From Streptomyces olivochromogenes (GTDB taxonomy: Bacteria; Actinomycetota; Actinomycetes; Streptomycetales; Streptomycetaceae), in NCBI RefSeq assembly GCF_021538895.1, contig NZ_JADDRL010000005.1:105287-169286 (forward strand): a DNA stretch of 64,000 bases, written 5' to 3'. The notes beneath the pieces were generated by a model that ran no database searches, was not told where the DNA came from, and worked only from the letters and a program-made list of their open reading frames with translations. Both the position numbers and the translations under genes were made by a program. Shown piece by piece: positions 39,338 to 50,400 of the stretch (position 1 is the first letter of the stretch; each line of letters starts with the position of its first letter).

Positions 39338-40579
39338 TCAATCCACCAGGTCCCGCACCACGGCGTCCGCCAGCAGCCGCCCCCGCAGCGTCAGAACGGC
39401 GCGTCCCTCCTCGTACGGTCGCTCCTGGAGGAGGCCGTCCGACAGGGCGCGGCGGGACGCCGCGAGGCCCTCCTCGCGCAGCAGCTCCAGCGGTGCGCCC
39501 TCGCGCAGCCGCAGTTCCAGCAGGATGCGCTCCACCCGGCGGTCCTCGTCCGACAGGAGCTCGCGGCCCGCGCCCGGGGTCCGCCCGGACGCCAGCGCCG
39601 CCGCGTACGCCCCGGGGTGCTTCACGTTCCACCAGCGGACGCCGCCGACGTGGCTGTGGGCGCCCGGCCCCGCGCCCCACCAGTCCGCGCCCCGCCAGTA
39701 CAGCTCGTTGTGCAGGCAGCGGCCCGCTTTCGAGGTGGCCCAGTTGGAGACCTCGTACCAGTCGAAGCCCGCCGCCGAGAGGGCCTCCTCGGCGATCAGG
39801 TACCGGTCCGCGTGGACGTCGTCGTCCGTCATCGGGACCTCGCCCCGGCGGATCCGGCGGGCCAGCTGCGTGCCCTCCTCGACGATCAGGGCGTACGCCG
39901 AGACGTGGTCCGGGCCCGCGCCGAGCGCCGCGTCCAGGGAGGCCCGCCAGTCGTCGTCGGACTCCCCCGGCGTGCCGTAGATCAGGTCCAGGTTCACGTG
40001 CTCGAAGCCCACCGCACGGGCCTCCGCCACGCACGCCTCGGGGCGTCCGGGAGTGTGCGTGCGGTCGAGGATCTTCAGCACGTGCTGCTTCGCGCTCTGC
40101 ATGCCGAAGGAGATCCGGTTGAAGCCGCCCTCCCGCAACGTCGTGAGGTACGCCGGGTCCACCGACTCCGGGTTCGCCTCCGTCGTGACCTCCGCGTCCG
40201 CCGCGAGGCCGAACTCGTCGCGGATCGCCCCCAGCATCCGTACGAGATCGCCGGCGGCCAGCAGCGTGGGCGTACCACCGCCGACGAACACCGTGCGAAC
40301 CTCGCGCGGGTCGTCGCCCAGCACCTTGCGCGCCAGGCGGATCTCGTCGATCAGCGTGTCCGCGTAGTTGTCGCGGGAGGCGAGGACGCCGCCCGTGCCG
40401 CGCAGCTCGGTGGCGGTGTAGGTGTTGAAGTCGCAGTAGCCGCAGCGGGTCGCGCAGTACGGCACGTGCAGGTAGAAGCCGAGGGGCCGGTCGGCGGCCC
40501 CGGCGAGCGCGGATACGGGCAGCGCGCCGTCGGCGGGGACGGGCTCGCCGTCGGGAAGTGCGGAGGGCATGTCCTCCAT
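39338..40579 (-). CDS. hemW: Radical SAM heme chaperone HemW
   Basis: A 413-residue radical SAM protein related to HemN that inserts or carries heme. The 4Fe-4S motif CxxxCxxC is at Cys42, Cys46 and Cys49 in 'YCATRCGYCDF'; the extra Cys after it, typical of true HemN, is not present. 'VFVGGGTPTLL' near residue 100 is the SAM-binding glycine motif. The HemN C-terminal domain ends the protein. Two ATGs three codons apart (40579 and 40570) are possible starts. Confidence 0.93.
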   Translation of the reverse strand: MEDMPSALPDGEPVPADGALPVSALAGAADRPLGFYLHVPYCATRCGYCDFNTYTATELRGTGGVLASRDNYADTLIDEIRLARKVLGDDPREVRTVFVGGGTPTLLAAGDLVRMLGAIRDEFGLAADAEVTTEANPESVDPAYLTTLREGGFNRISFGMQSAKQHVLKILDRTHTPGRPEACVAEARAVGFEHVNLDLIYGTPGESDDDWRASLDAALGAGPDHVSAYALIVEEGTQLARRIRRGEVPMTDDDVHADRYLIAEEALSAAGFDWYEVSNWATSKAGRCLHNELYWRGADWWGAGPGAHSHVGGVRWWNVKHPGAYAAALASGRTPGAGRELLSDEDRRVERILLELRLREGAPLELLREEGLAASRRALSDGLLQERPYEEGRAVLTLRGRLLADAVVRDLVD

Positions 40580-40615
40580 TGTCCAGCACCGGCGCAGGTG
40601 CCCGTTTTCCTGGCC

Positions 40616-40657
40616 CCACGCGCGCGTGCCTGTTCTCCCGGGCCACGCGCGCGTGCC
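40616..40657. repeat. Direct repeat of a palindromic CCACGCGCGCGTGCC unit
   Basis: Two identical 15-base units (40616-40630 and 40643-40657) lie 27 bp apart in the 109-bp gap upstream of hemW. Each includes the 12-bp perfect palindrome CACGCGCGCGTG. The pair could be an operator or tandem hairpins ending transcription from the phosphatase gene. Confidence 0.55.
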
Positions 40658-40688
40658 CGTGACTTCGGCTGGAGCGCCTCGCCCGGAG

Positions 40689-42632
40689 CTAGCTCGCCGG
40701 CGACAGCTGCTCCGCCTGGAGCACCAGCAGGGCCAGGTCGTCCTCCGGCGCGCCGCCGCCGAACTCGTGCACCAGCCGCCGGATCCGTTCCGCGATCAGC
40801 TCGGCGCTCAGTCCCACGCAGCCGGCGAGCGCCTGCGCGAGCCCGTCGCCGTCGTCGAACTGGCGGATGCCGTCGCGGCGCTCGGTGACACCGTCGGTGA
40901 CGCACAGCAGGCTGTCGCCGGGCCGCAGCTCGATCGTCTCGCTGGTGTACGTGGCGTCCTCGACGACGCCGAGGAGCGTCTGCGGCTGCGCGGCCGTGCT
41001 GACCTCGCCGTCGGGCCCGAGGAGCAGCGGGAGCGGGTGTCCGGCGGAGGCGAGGGTGCAACGGACGCCGCCGTCGAAGGGGGCCAGCTCGCCGTAGAGG
41101 AGGGAGAGGAAACGGGTCTGCGGGCCGTCGCCGGGGGCCACGGGACGGCCGCCTGCGGCCACCAGCGCGCGGGCCGCCGCGTCCGCGGCCTCCGTGGCGT
41201 CGTCGAGGAGGAGCTGGTTGAGGCGGTCGAGGACGTCGGCGACCCGGTAGCCCTCGCGGGCCAGCAGCCGCAGCCAGGGCCGGGCCAGGCCGATCACCAC
41301 GGCGGCCTCGGGGCCCTTGCCCTGCACGTCGCCGACGGCGAAGCACCAGCGGCCGTCGCCCGCCGGGAAGAGGTCGTAGAAGTCGCCGCTCGGGCCGCCC
41401 TTGTCGCAGGGCTCGTAGACGAGCGCGCTGCTCAGCCCCGGGATCTCGGCGACCGCGCCGGGCAGCAGCCCGCGCTGCAGGACGGCGCTGATGGTGGCCT
41501 GGCGCGCGTACTGGCGGGCCGCGCCGATGGCCAGGGCCACCCGGCGGCCGAGGTCCTCGACGAGCCCGGTGATCTCGTCGGGGAAGCGCAGCAGCCCGCA
41601 CCGCCCGATGACCAGCGTGCCCAGCGGGCGGCCGCCCGCGATCAGCCGGTACGCGAGTGCCGTGCCGGCGCTGCCCTGCGGGCCGAGCGCCTCGCCGGGC
41701 CAGGGGTAGGGCTCGGGTCCGGACCGTAACCCGCCGTCCAGGGGCCGGGGCGGGTCCTTCTCCAGGGTCCGGCGCAGTTCCTCGATGCGGTTCTCGCTGG
41801 CGTGCCAGACCCGGGCCAGCCGTGGCCCGACCGCTCCGGCACCGTCGCCCCACCCGGCGCTGCCCCCGGCTCCGGCTCCGCTCCAGCGGGGTGCGCCCCA
41901 GCGCCCGGTCGACTCGTCCTCCAGCCACACCGCGCACCAGTCGGCGAGCCGCGGCACGATCAGCTGGCCGGTGAGCGCGGCGACCAGGCTCTCGTCGAGC
42001 TGTCCGGCGAGCAGGTCGGAGGCCTCGGCGAGGAAGGAGAGCGCGCCCCGGCCCAGCCAGTCCCGGTCGCGCTCGGCGCGCTGCGGATCGGGGGCGAGGA
42101 GTTCGGCGACCCGCAGCGAGTCCGCGCCCGGCGCGACGCCGTTCGTGCCCCTGTCGGCGGTCAGGCGCGCCCACACGGTCTTGGCGCCGCTGCGGTAGGT
42201 GACGCCCCAGGACTCGGCGAGGGTGGCGACGAGGCGCAGGCCGCGGCCGTACTCCGCGGTCTCGTGCGCCGCGTCGGCGCCGTGGTCGCGGGGTGCCCGT
42301 GAGGGGTGGTGGTCGGCGACCTCGACGACGACCGCCCCGGTGTCCTCCTCCAGCCGGCAGGTCAGCTCGATGTCGGTGCCCGCGTGCACGACCGCGTTGG
42401 TGACGAGTTCGCTGACGGCGACCATGGTGTCGTCGGCGAGCCGGGGGGAGTACGCGCGGCCGAGGTCCGTCCACCCGGTGAACGCCTCGCGGACCAGCGC
42501 GCGGGCGGATCCCGGCGCGAGGGGGCTTCCGTGCAGGGTCGCGCGCACCTCAGTACGCTCCCCCGCGCCGCACTGCGCGGGCGCATCACGGCCCCGGGAA
42601 ATGGTCTCCCGTTGCGTGGGTATCGCCCCCAT
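40689..42632 (-). CDS. SpoIIE-type PP2C phosphatase with HATPase and GAF-like domains
   Basis: A 647-residue cytoplasmic regulator. Residues about 30-160 form an RsbW-like ATPase/kinase domain ('[12 protein letters not shown]' N-box, '[15 protein letters not shown]'). A GAF-like sensor (about 210-390) follows. The C-terminal PP2C/SpoIIE phosphatase has '[21 protein letters not shown]' (split: [25 protein letters not shown]) with metal-binding Asp residues, and '[10 protein letters not shown]' near 590. Such proteins switch sigma factors through anti-sigma antagonists. It is divergent from the hybrid kinase gene by 102 bp, suggesting a common stress pathway. Confidence 0.9.
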   Translation of the reverse strand: MGAIPTQRETISRGRDAPAQCGAGERTEVRATLHGSPLAPGSARALVREAFTGWTDLGRAYSPRLADDTMVAVSELVTNAVVHAGTDIELTCRLEEDTGAVVVEVADHHPSRAPRDHGADAAHETAEYGRGLRLVATLAESWGVTYRSGAKTVWARLTADRGTNGVAPGADSLRVAELLAPDPQRAERDRDWLGRGALSFLAEASDLLAGQLDESLVAALTGQLIVPRLADWCAVWLEDESTGRWGAPRWSGAGAGGSAGWGDGAGAVGPRLARVWHASENRIEELRRTLEKDPPRPLDGGLRSGPEPYPWPGEALGPQGSAGTALAYRLIAGGRPLGTLVIGRCGLLRFPDEITGLVEDLGRRVALAIGAARQYARQATISAVLQRGLLPGAVAEIPGLSSALVYEPCDKGGPSGDFYDLFPAGDGRWCFAVGDVQGKGPEAAVVIGLARPWLRLLAREGYRVADVLDRLNQLLLDDATEAADAAARALVAAGGRPVAPGDGPQTRFLSLLYGELAPFDGGVRCTLASAGHPLPLLLGPDGEVSTAAQPQTLLGVVEDATYTSETIELRPGDSLLCVTDGVTERRDGIRQFDDGDGLAQALAGCVGLSAELIAERIRRLVHEFGGGAPEDDLALLVLQAEQLSPAS

Positions 42633-42734
42633 TGCCAGCTCCCCGAGCAGTTCGCACGAATACGCCTCGATCGATGCGGACAGAGTGACAGACTGGCTGC
42701 GCCCATAAGCACCGAGTTACCGAAGTGGGCCGCC

Positions 42735-45700
42735 ATGAGTGAGAACAGTGCAACACGTGTGCTCGAAGTCGGACAGAATCTTGAACAAGTACGAGCATCC
42801 GAACTGCGCCCTCTGCTCGCCGCGATGACCGCGGCCCGGGACGGCGACTTCACCAAGGTGCCGGAGTCGGGGCACGGCATCGTCGCCGAACTCGCCGCGC
42901 TCTTCAACCAGATCATCGACCGCAGCACGCACTTCAACACGGAAGTGCAGCGCGTGAAGCGGGACCTGGTGCGGCACGGCCGGCTCGACGAGCGGCTGTC
43001 GGCCAGCCCGGGGCAGGGCGCCTGGACGTCCCGGGTCGGCGACGTCAACCAGATACTGGACGCGCTGGTGGCCCCGGCCGCCAACGCCACGCGCGTGCTG
43101 GACGCGGTGGCCGGCGGCGACCTGACCCAACGCGTCGATCTGCACGACGGCAGCCGCCAGTTGCGCGGTGATCTGCGGCGGCTGGGCCGGGCCGTGAACA
43201 AGATGGTCGACCAGTTGTCCCTGTTCACCGGTGAGGTCACCCGGGTGGCCCGGGAGGTCGGCACCGAGGGGCGGCTCGGCGGGCGGGCCAAGGTGCAGCG
43301 GCTGTCGGGCAGTTGGCGGGATGTGACCGAGGCGGTCAACACGATGGCCGCCCGGCTGACCGCGCAGGTCCGCGACATCGCCCTGGTGACCACGGCGGTG
43401 GCCCGCGGCGACCTGACGCGCACGGTCACCGTCGAGGCGACCGGTGAGCTGCTGGAGCTGAAGCTCACCGTCAACACGATGGTGGACCAGCTGTCCGCCT
43501 TCGCCGATGAGGTCACCCGGGTGGCCCGCGAGGTCGGCACCGAGGGGCAGCTGGGCGGTCGCGCCCAGGTGCGGGGCGTGTCGGGCGTCTGGAAGGACCT
43601 CACCGACAACGTCAACTTCATGGCGTCGAACCTGACTTCACAGGTCCGCAACATCGCCCAGGTGACGACCGCGGTGGCCAACGGCGACCTCAGTCAGAAG
43701 ATCACGGTCGACGCGCGGGGCGAGATCCTGGAGCTGAAGTCGACCGTCAACACCATGGTCGACCAGCTCTCCGCCTTCGCCGACGAGGTCACCCGGGTGG
43801 CCCGCGAGGTCGGCACCGAGGGCAACCTCGGCGGACGTGCCCAGGTGCGGGGCGTCAGCGGCGTGTGGAAAGACCTCACCGACAACGTCAACTTCATGGC
43901 GGACAACCTGACTTCACAGGTGCGGAACATCGCCCTGGTGTCGACCGCCGTCGCCCAGGGCGACCTCGGCAAGAAGATCACGGTGGAGGCGAAGGGCGAG
44001 ATCCTGGAACTGAAGTCGACCATCAACACCATGGTCGACCAGCTCTCCGCCTTCGCCGACGAGGTCACCCGGGTGGCCCGCGAGGTCGGCACCGAGGGCA
44101 ACCTGGGCGGTCAGGCGCAGGTGCGGGGCGTGTCGGGGGTGTGGATGGACCTCACCGACAACGTGAACTTCATGGCGTTGAACCTGACCTCCCAGGTCCG
44201 CAACATCGCGCAGGTGACGACCGCCGTGGCGAACGGGGACCTGTCGAAGAAGATCACGGTCGACGCCCGCGGCGAGATCCTGGAGCTCAAGGACACCGTC
44301 AACACGATGGTGGAGCAGCTGCGCGCCTTCGCCGACGAGGTGACCCGGGTGGCCCGCGAGGTCGGCACCGACGGGCGGCTGGGCGGCCGGGCCCAGGTTC
44401 AGGGGGTCTCCGGGGTCTGGCGGGACCTGACCGACAACGTCAACTACATGGCGGACAACCTCACTTCGCAGGTGCGGAACATCGCCCAAGTGGCGACGGC
44501 GGTGGCGCAGGGCGACCTGTCGAAGAAGATCGACGTGGACGCGCGCGGCGAGATCCTGGAGCTGAAGACCACCATCAACACGATGGTGGACACGCTGTCC
44601 TCCTTCGCCGACGAGGTGACCCGGGTGGCCCGCGAGGTCGGCACCGAGGGCCAACTGGGCGGCCAGGCACGGGTGGAGGGCGTGTACGGCACCTGGAAGC
44701 GCCTGACGACGAACGTGAACGAACTCGCCCTGAACCTGACCACCCAGGTCCGCGCCATCGCCGAGGTGGCCTCCTCGGTGGCCCAGGGCGACATGTCCCG
44801 CTCCATCACGGTGGAGGCTCGCGGCGAGGTCGCCGAGCTGAAGGACAACATCAACCTGATGGTGTCCAACCTGCGCGAGACCACCCGGGCGAAGGACTGG
44901 CTGGAGTCCAACCTGGCCCGCCTGGCGGCGCTGATGCAGGGCCACCGGGACCTCATGGAGGTCGCCGACCTGATCCTGCGCGAACTGACCCCGCTGGTGA
45001 ACGCCCAGTACGGCGCGTTCTTCCTGGCCGAGCAGGACGAGGACGGCTCCTCGCTGCCCACCACGGTCCCGGCGAAGGGGCTGGCCTTCATCGCGGGCTA
45101 CGGCGCGGCGCAGGGCGCGACCGTGGAGACGGGCGGGCTGCCGGTGCACGGGCTGGTCCGCCAGGCGGCCCGGGAGAAGAAGCGGATCCTGGTGGAGGAG
45201 GCGCCGCCGGACTACATCAAGATCAACAGTGGGCTCGGGGAGGCCGCCCCCACGACCATCGTCATCATCCCGATCCTCTTCGAGGACACGCTCCTCGGTG
45301 TGATCGAGCTGGCCTCCTTCTCCCGCTTCTCCGATGTGCACCTCGCGTTCTTCGACCAGTTCGTGAACACCATCGGCGTCGCCATCAACACGATCATCGC
45401 CAACTCCCGTACCGAGTCGCTGCTCGGCGAGTCCCAGCGGCTGGCGATGCAGCTCCAGGAGCGCTCGGACGAACTCCAGAAGCAGCAGGCCGAGTTGCAG
45501 CACTCCAACGCCGAACTGGAGGAGAAGGCGGCGCTGCTGGCGACCTCGTCGCAGTACAAGTCGGAGTTCCTGGCGAACATGTCGCACGAGCTGCGGACGC
45601 CGCTGAACTCGCTGCTCATCCTGGCCAGGCTGCTCTCCGACAACCCGGACGGCCGGCTGTCCGAGCAGGAGGTGCAGTTCGCGACGACGATCCACCGGTC

Positions 45701-46850
45701 GGGATCCGATCTGCTCCAGCTGATCAACGACATCCTGGACCTGTCGAAGATCGAGGCGGGCCGGATGGACGTACGCCCCAAGCGGCTGCCGCTGATCAAA
45801 CTGCTGGACTACGTCCACGCGACCTTCCGCCCGCTCACCCTGGACCGGGGGCTCTTCTTCGAGGTGACGGTCGGCGAGGACGTCCCGCGCGAGATGTACT
45901 CGGACGAGCAGCGCCTCCAGCAGATCCTGCGCAACCTCCTCTCCAACGCGACCAAGTTCACCGCGACCGGCCGGGTGGAACTGCGGGTGAGCCGGCTGAA
46001 GGACCCCGAGCACCACTACGTCCGCGACAGCGACGAGGTGGTCGCGTTCGCGGTGTCCGACACGGGCATCGGGATCGCCGCCGACAAACTCCCGGTCATC
46101 TTCGAGGCGTTCCAGCAGGCCGACGGCACGACCAACCGCAAGTACGGCGGCACCGGCCTCGGCCTGTCCATCAGCCGGGAGATCGCGGGCCTGCTGGGCG
46201 GCCGGATCGTCGCGGAGAGCGAGCCCGGCAAGGGCTCCACCTTCACGCTGTACGTCCCGGTGGCCAGCCCCGGCCACGCGGCGACCGGACCGGTGCCGGC
46301 GGACCGTACGACCTTCGCGATCCCCGAACAGCCGGCCACCGAGCCCTTCCCGTCGGCCCACGAACCGGAAGAGGCCTGGCCCGTGCCCACGAAGCTGGAG
46401 GCGTGGCAGTCGGGCCGCGCGGGCCAGGTGCTGCCCGGGCGGCGGGTGCTGATCGTCGACGACGACATCCGCAACGTCTTCGCGCTCACCCATGTCCTGG
46501 GCCGCGTCGGCATGCCCGTGCTCTACGCGGAGAACGGCCGGGAGGGCATCGAGACCCTCGAACGCAACCCGGACGTCGAACTGGTTCTGATGGACATCAT
46601 GATGCCGGAGATGGACGGCTACGAGACCATCTCCGCCATCCGCCGCACCCCGCGCTGGACCGGGCTGCCGATCGTCGCGCTCACCGCGAAGGCGATGCCC
46701 GGCGACCGGGACAAGTCCATCGCGCGCGGCGCGAACGACTACGTACCCAAACCGGTGGACGTCGACCGGCTGCTGACCGTGGTGTGCGGGCTGCTGGATC
46801 CCGAGAGCGCCACGGTCGCGGAACCGGCCGAAGAGGCAGAGACCGAGTGA
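42735..46850 (+). CDS. Soluble hybrid histidine kinase with tandem HAMP repeats
   Basis: A 1371-residue kinase without transmembrane segments. Residues about 30-720 contain a chain of HAMP-type units with 'GDL(S/T)xxITVxxxGEILELK' patterns; the six central units are exactly 92 residues (276 bp) apart. Residues about 735-890 form a GAF domain. A coiled coil (about 895-940) leads to the HisKA domain with phospho-accepting His951 in '[10 protein letters not shown]', then the HATPase ('[13 protein letters not shown]', '[14 protein letters not shown]') and a receiver domain with Asp1287 in '[11 protein letters not shown]'. The layout resembles fungal group III (Nik1) kinases. The ATG at 42735 was chosen since upstream codons overlap the divergent gene. 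Confidence 0.93.
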   Translation: MSENSATRVLEVGQNLEQVRASELRPLLAAMTAARDGDFTKVPESGHGIVAELAALFNQIIDRSTHFNTEVQRVKRDLVRHGRLDERLSASPGQGAWTSRVGDVNQILDALVAPAANATRVLDAVAGGDLTQRVDLHDGSRQLRGDLRRLGRAVNKMVDQLSLFTGEVTRVAREVGTEGRLGGRAKVQRLSGSWRDVTEAVNTMAARLTAQVRDIALVTTAVARGDLTRTVTVEATGELLELKLTVNTMVDQLSAFADEVTRVAREVGTEGQLGGRAQVRGVSGVWKDLTDNVNFMASNLTSQVRNIAQVTTAVANGDLSQKITVDARGEILELKSTVNTMVDQLSAFADEVTRVAREVGTEGNLGGRAQVRGVSGVWKDLTDNVNFMADNLTSQVRNIALVSTAVAQGDLGKKITVEAKGEILELKSTINTMVDQLSAFADEVTRVAREVGTEGNLGGQAQVRGVSGVWMDLTDNVNFMALNLTSQVRNIAQVTTAVANGDLSKKITVDARGEILELKDTVNTMVEQLRAFADEVTRVAREVGTDGRLGGRAQVQGVSGVWRDLTDNVNYMADNLTSQVRNIAQVATAVAQGDLSKKIDVDARGEILELKTTINTMVDTLSSFADEVTRVAREVGTEGQLGGQARVEGVYGTWKRLTTNVNELALNLTTQVRAIAEVASSVAQGDMSRSITVEARGEVAELKDNINLMVSNLRETTRAKDWLESNLARLAALMQGHRDLMEVADLILRELTPLVNAQYGAFFLAEQDEDGSSLPTTVPAKGLAFIAGYGAAQGATVETGGLPVHGLVRQAAREKKRILVEEAPPDYIKINSGLGEAAPTTIVIIPILFEDTLLGVIELASFSRFSDVHLAFFDQFVNTIGVAINTIIANSRTESLLGESQRLAMQLQERSDELQKQQAELQHSNAELEEKAALLATSSQYKSEFLANMSHELRTPLNSLLILARLLSDNPDGRLSEQEVQFATTIHRSGSDLLQLINDILDLSKIEAGRMDVRPKRLPLIKLLDYVHATFRPLTLDRGLFFEVTVGEDVPREMYSDEQRLQQILRNLLSNATKFTATGRVELRVSRLKDPEHHYVRDSDEVVAFAVSDTGIGIAADKLPVIFEAFQQADGTTNRKYGGTGLGLSISREIAGLLGGRIVAESEPGKGSTFTLYVPVASPGHAATGPVPADRTTFAIPEQPATEPFPSAHEPEEAWPVPTKLEAWQSGRAGQVLPGRRVLIVDDDIRNVFALTHVLGRVGMPVLYAENGREGIETLERNPDVELVLMDIMMPEMDGYETISAIRRTPRWTGLPIVALTAKAMPGDRDKSIARGANDYVPKPVDVDRLLTVVCGLLDPESATVAEPAEEAETE
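43233..44888 (+). repeat. Six in-frame 276-bp HAMP-unit repeats
   Basis: The sequence coding '[11 protein letters not shown]' begins at 43233, 43509, 43785, 44061, 44337 and 44613, each exactly 276 bp after the last. The units share long near-identical blocks, for example the segments encoding '[10 protein letters not shown]' and '[17 protein letters not shown]'. This indicates duplication of a 92-codon unit and creates a risk of unequal recombination or assembly collapse. Confidence 0.9.
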
Positions 46851-46862
46851 GGCATCGTCACC

Positions 46863-47444
46863 ATGAGCCCTGAGGCACCGACCGACGAGTGCGCCGGCAT
46901 CCTCCTGGTCGACGACATGGAGGACAACCTGATCGCGCTGGAGGCCGTCCTGGCCTCGCTCAACGAGCCGCTCGTGCGGGCCCGTTCGGGCGAGGAGGCG
47001 ATGAAGGCCCTGCTCCGGCGGCGCTTCGCCGTGGTCCTCCTCGACATCCGCATGCCGGGCATGGACGGCTTCGAGACGGCCGCCAACATCAAGCGCCTCG
47101 ACCAGACCAAGGACGTCCCGATCATCTTCCTGACCGGCGCGGAGGACTCGGGCTACGCGTTCCGCGGCTACGCCACGGGCGCCGCCGACTACCTGACCAA
47201 GCCGTTCGACCCCTGGGTCCTGCGCGCCAAGGTCACCGTCTTCCTGGACCTGCACCGCAAGAACCACCAACTGGAACGCGTCCTGGCCCAGGAACAGTCC
47301 CACACCGACCAGATAACCACCCGCCTGGCCACCCTGGAAAAAACCCTGACCCCCGACACCCCGGACCTCCCGGAGGCCCGCCGCCAACTACAGGAACTCC
47401 AACAACTGGTGGAGTCGGTGCGGCGGCGGGGGGTGGGGCGGTAG
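46863..47444 (+). CDS. Response regulator with C-terminal coiled coil
   Basis: A 193-residue protein. The receiver domain (residues about 12-130) has Asp17/Asp18, phospho-accepting Asp61 in 'LLDIRMPGMDGF', the switch Thr91 and Lys113 in 'YLTKPF'. The rest is a Leu/Gln/Glu-rich helix with no DNA-binding domain, probably a dimerisation or partner-docking coil. It starts 12 bp after the hybrid kinase stop codon and should be its direct partner. Confidence 0.93.
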   Translation: MSPEAPTDECAGILLVDDMEDNLIALEAVLASLNEPLVRARSGEEAMKALLRRRFAVVLLDIRMPGMDGFETAANIKRLDQTKDVPIIFLTGAEDSGYAFRGYATGAADYLTKPFDPWVLRAKVTVFLDLHRKNHQLERVLAQEQSHTDQITTRLATLEKTLTPDTPDLPEARRQLQELQQLVESVRRRGVGR

Positions 47445-47473
47445 CACCCCGCCGACCGCCCGCCGGACGGGGC

Positions 47474-50400
47474 TCAGTCCTCGATGTACCTGACGATCAC
47501 CCGCAAGGTGGTGCCCCGCTCGGTCCGCCAGCTCACCTCGTCTCCGGCCTCCCGCCACATCAGCGCCTTGCCGAGCGCGGAGTCGGGGCTCAGGCGCTCC
47601 GCCTCGTCGCCGGGGAGCATCGCGATCTCGTACGTCGTGATCCCGGATTCATCCGGGTCCTCGACCCCGACGAGACACCCCGGCACGACCATCGACCCGC
47701 CCGACAGGGAGGCGTCGGGGATGACCTGGTCGAACAGGTCGCGCAGGTAGCTTCTGCGCTCCATCAGTGCCGCACGCCTCTTGTCCTGGTCGGCGAGCTG
47801 CGCCTTGCGCGAGGACGAGTCGACGGCCACGACCTCGGGCAGCGGCTGGTCCAGGGCGTCCTGTACGCGCTGGAGCTCACGCTGGAGCCGTCGATGGGCG
47901 GCGAGGCTGATGCGGTCGACGCGCAGACGGGCGGCGGATGCGGGGCCGCTGGGCCGGGGGGTGCCCGTCGCGCCGGTGGCGACCGGTTCGGAGGTCCGGA
48001 CGGGCTGCTTCGGGAGGGCGGGGAGCGTCTTCAACGGGATCCGGTCCGTCACCGTCTGCAGCCGCAGCAACTCCGTCGTCAGGCCGTCGGGTCCGGAGGA
48101 TACGGGCGTGTGGTGCCGAGCCAGGCCCACCTGGCCGTCGTCGCCCAGTACCGGAACGTCGACGCGTCCGATCGCGGACCGGATCATCGCCTGCACCTCC
48201 GCATGCCCGACCCGCACGACGACCCGTCCCTCACGCAGCACGTCCACGGCGTCCACGCCCGGGAATCCGGGGACGCCCGCCCCCTTGAGGAACCGCGCCC
48301 GACCCGGCACCGTTCCGCGCATGCTGAATGCGTGCTGAGCCGCGTTGACCTCGTCACGGTGCAGCCGTGTCACGGACACGAACGGCGCCGGCGAACCGGC
48401 CACGACCGTGGGCCCCTGCCGTCCCTCCCGCCTTCCGGGCGATCGGACTCCGTCCGCCTCGGGCCGCGATCCGAGAGCGCCGATGTGCGTCGTGACTGCC
48501 GTACGCGGGACAGGCATGTCCACCGGAGGGGCTGCGGGCGGGACGCTGGTGTCCGCCTGAGGTGCCGGACGCGGAGCACGGGGCTTTACCGGAGGCGCCG
48601 TCCGCGAGGTGGGGGCGTCGGCCGGAGGCGGTGTGCCCGGGGTACTCGGGTCGGTGGCCTGCGGCGCGCCCGACGCGACGCCGCGCGTCGACAGCTGTGA
48701 CGCCGTTTCGATGCCGAGGCGCTCCAGTTCCGCCCACAGGGGTTCGAGTGCGCGTTCCGGGTCGAGGAAGAAGCGGCTGCCCCGGATCCGGACGAACGTC
48801 CAGCCCACCCGCTCCAGTTCGCGCTGGCGCGCCGCGTCCGCGTCCGCGTTCTCCTCCGTGTGGAACGCGTCGCCGTCGCACTCCACGGCGAGCCGCTTCG
48901 TGCCGCCTTCGACGACCAGGTCGATGCGGTAGCGACCGGCCGGATACTGCGGCCGCACCCGGTAGCCCCTGCCGCGCAGCGCGAGATAGACCCGCTGCTC
49001 GAAGAGGCTGTCGAAGGCCTCGTGCGGCACGTCCGGCCGCACCTCGCCGAGCCCGGCGCCGTCCTGCTCCTCGGCGGGCCGGGAGAACCAGTCCAGATAG
49101 GCACGCCGCAGATCGCTCTCGCCCAGCTCCGTGAGGGTCACGCTGTGGAAGAGCCACACCTGGTCGCGGGCACGGGACGCGGCCACGTTGATGTGCTGCC
49201 GGTACAGCGAGCTGTTGTAGGAGCCGATGCGGCGCGGTCCGTCCGGGCCGGTGAGGGAGGTGACGAGGCCGATGAAGACGACGTCGCGCTCGTCGCCCTG
49301 AAACTCCTCCGCATTGCCCACGCGCAGCCGCCGCCGCTGCCGCTCGTCGAGCGGAATGCGGTCGGCCAGCAGATCCTCGATGAGGAACTTCTGGCCCGCG
49401 CCGAGCAGGGTGATCACGCCCATGGTGCGTCCGGCGTACGCGGGGTCCCCGACGCAGCGGACGACCTCGTCGACGAGGCGCTCCGCCTCGGGCCGGTTGA
49501 CCTGCTTCTGCCCGCTGCCCTCGATGTAGCCGTCGGCCACGTGGACCGATCGCAGCGGGGGAAGCCGGTCGGCGCCGTACTGCCGCAGGGGCTGCAGCCG
49601 ACCGCCGTAGCACAGCTCGTTGGAGAAGCCGATGATCTCCGGCATGCACCGGAAGTGTTCCTGGAGCATCAGCCTGCCGCGGCCGCCGGCGAGACCGGAG
49701 GCGATGTCGAAGAGGCTGGCGGTCGGTGTGAACAGGTTGCGTCGGGCGGCGGGCAGCTCGGCGAGCAGCTTTCGTTGCAGGGCGAACTGCTCGTCGTGGT
49801 CCACGCCCACCTGGGCCGGGCTGACCTGCTGATCGTCGCCGACCACGATCACCTTCGCGCCGAGCCAGGCGAGCAGCAGCGCCTCGGGTCCGGACTGGCT
49901 CGCCTCGTCGATGATCACGACGTCGAAGCGTCCGGCCCGGTCCATCGGCACGGTCTCGGTGACCTGGTGCAGCGGCATGATCCAGGCGGGTACCGCCTCC
50001 TGGCTGGCCTGCAGGCTCTCACGCGCCTGCCGACGGTATCGGGCCGCGTACTTCCCGGTGCCCTTGCCGAGCCTGCGGACGTTCTGCTGGTACGAGGTGA
50101 GAGCCACGGCCTGGTCGTCCGTGAGCCGGGACAGACAGCCGAACCAGGCCTTGTCGGCCGCCAGCCGCTCCAGGCTGATGCGGATCTCCGCGTCGGCCTC
50201 GGCGAGCAGCCTCAGCTGTCGCGTCTCCGCCCCGGGGTCGGTCAGCTCCTTCATCCGGGCGTGCCAGACCGACCACGCCCAGGCGGCCGGCAGTTCGGGC
50301 AGCCGGCCGTCCCAGCCGGAGTCCTGGGGTGTCGACTCCAACGCGTCGGCGACGTCGGGGAGTTCGGCGGCGACCGGCCGGTAGGCGTCGTCGCATGCCT

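Noticed and set aside
42306..42734. In-frame extension upstream of the hybrid kinase ATG
   Set aside because: It would overlap the divergent phosphatase coding sequence and has no family similarity; the ATG at 42735 gives a compact N-terminus.
43233..44888. Regular repeats resembling an array
   Set aside because: The 276-bp units are in-frame protein repeats, far longer than CRISPR units and without unique spacers.
43914..47387. Open frame of over 1000 codons opposite the hybrid kinase
   Set aside because: It follows from the regular codon use of the tandem HAMP repeats. The sense frame has full catalytic motifs; the antisense product has none.
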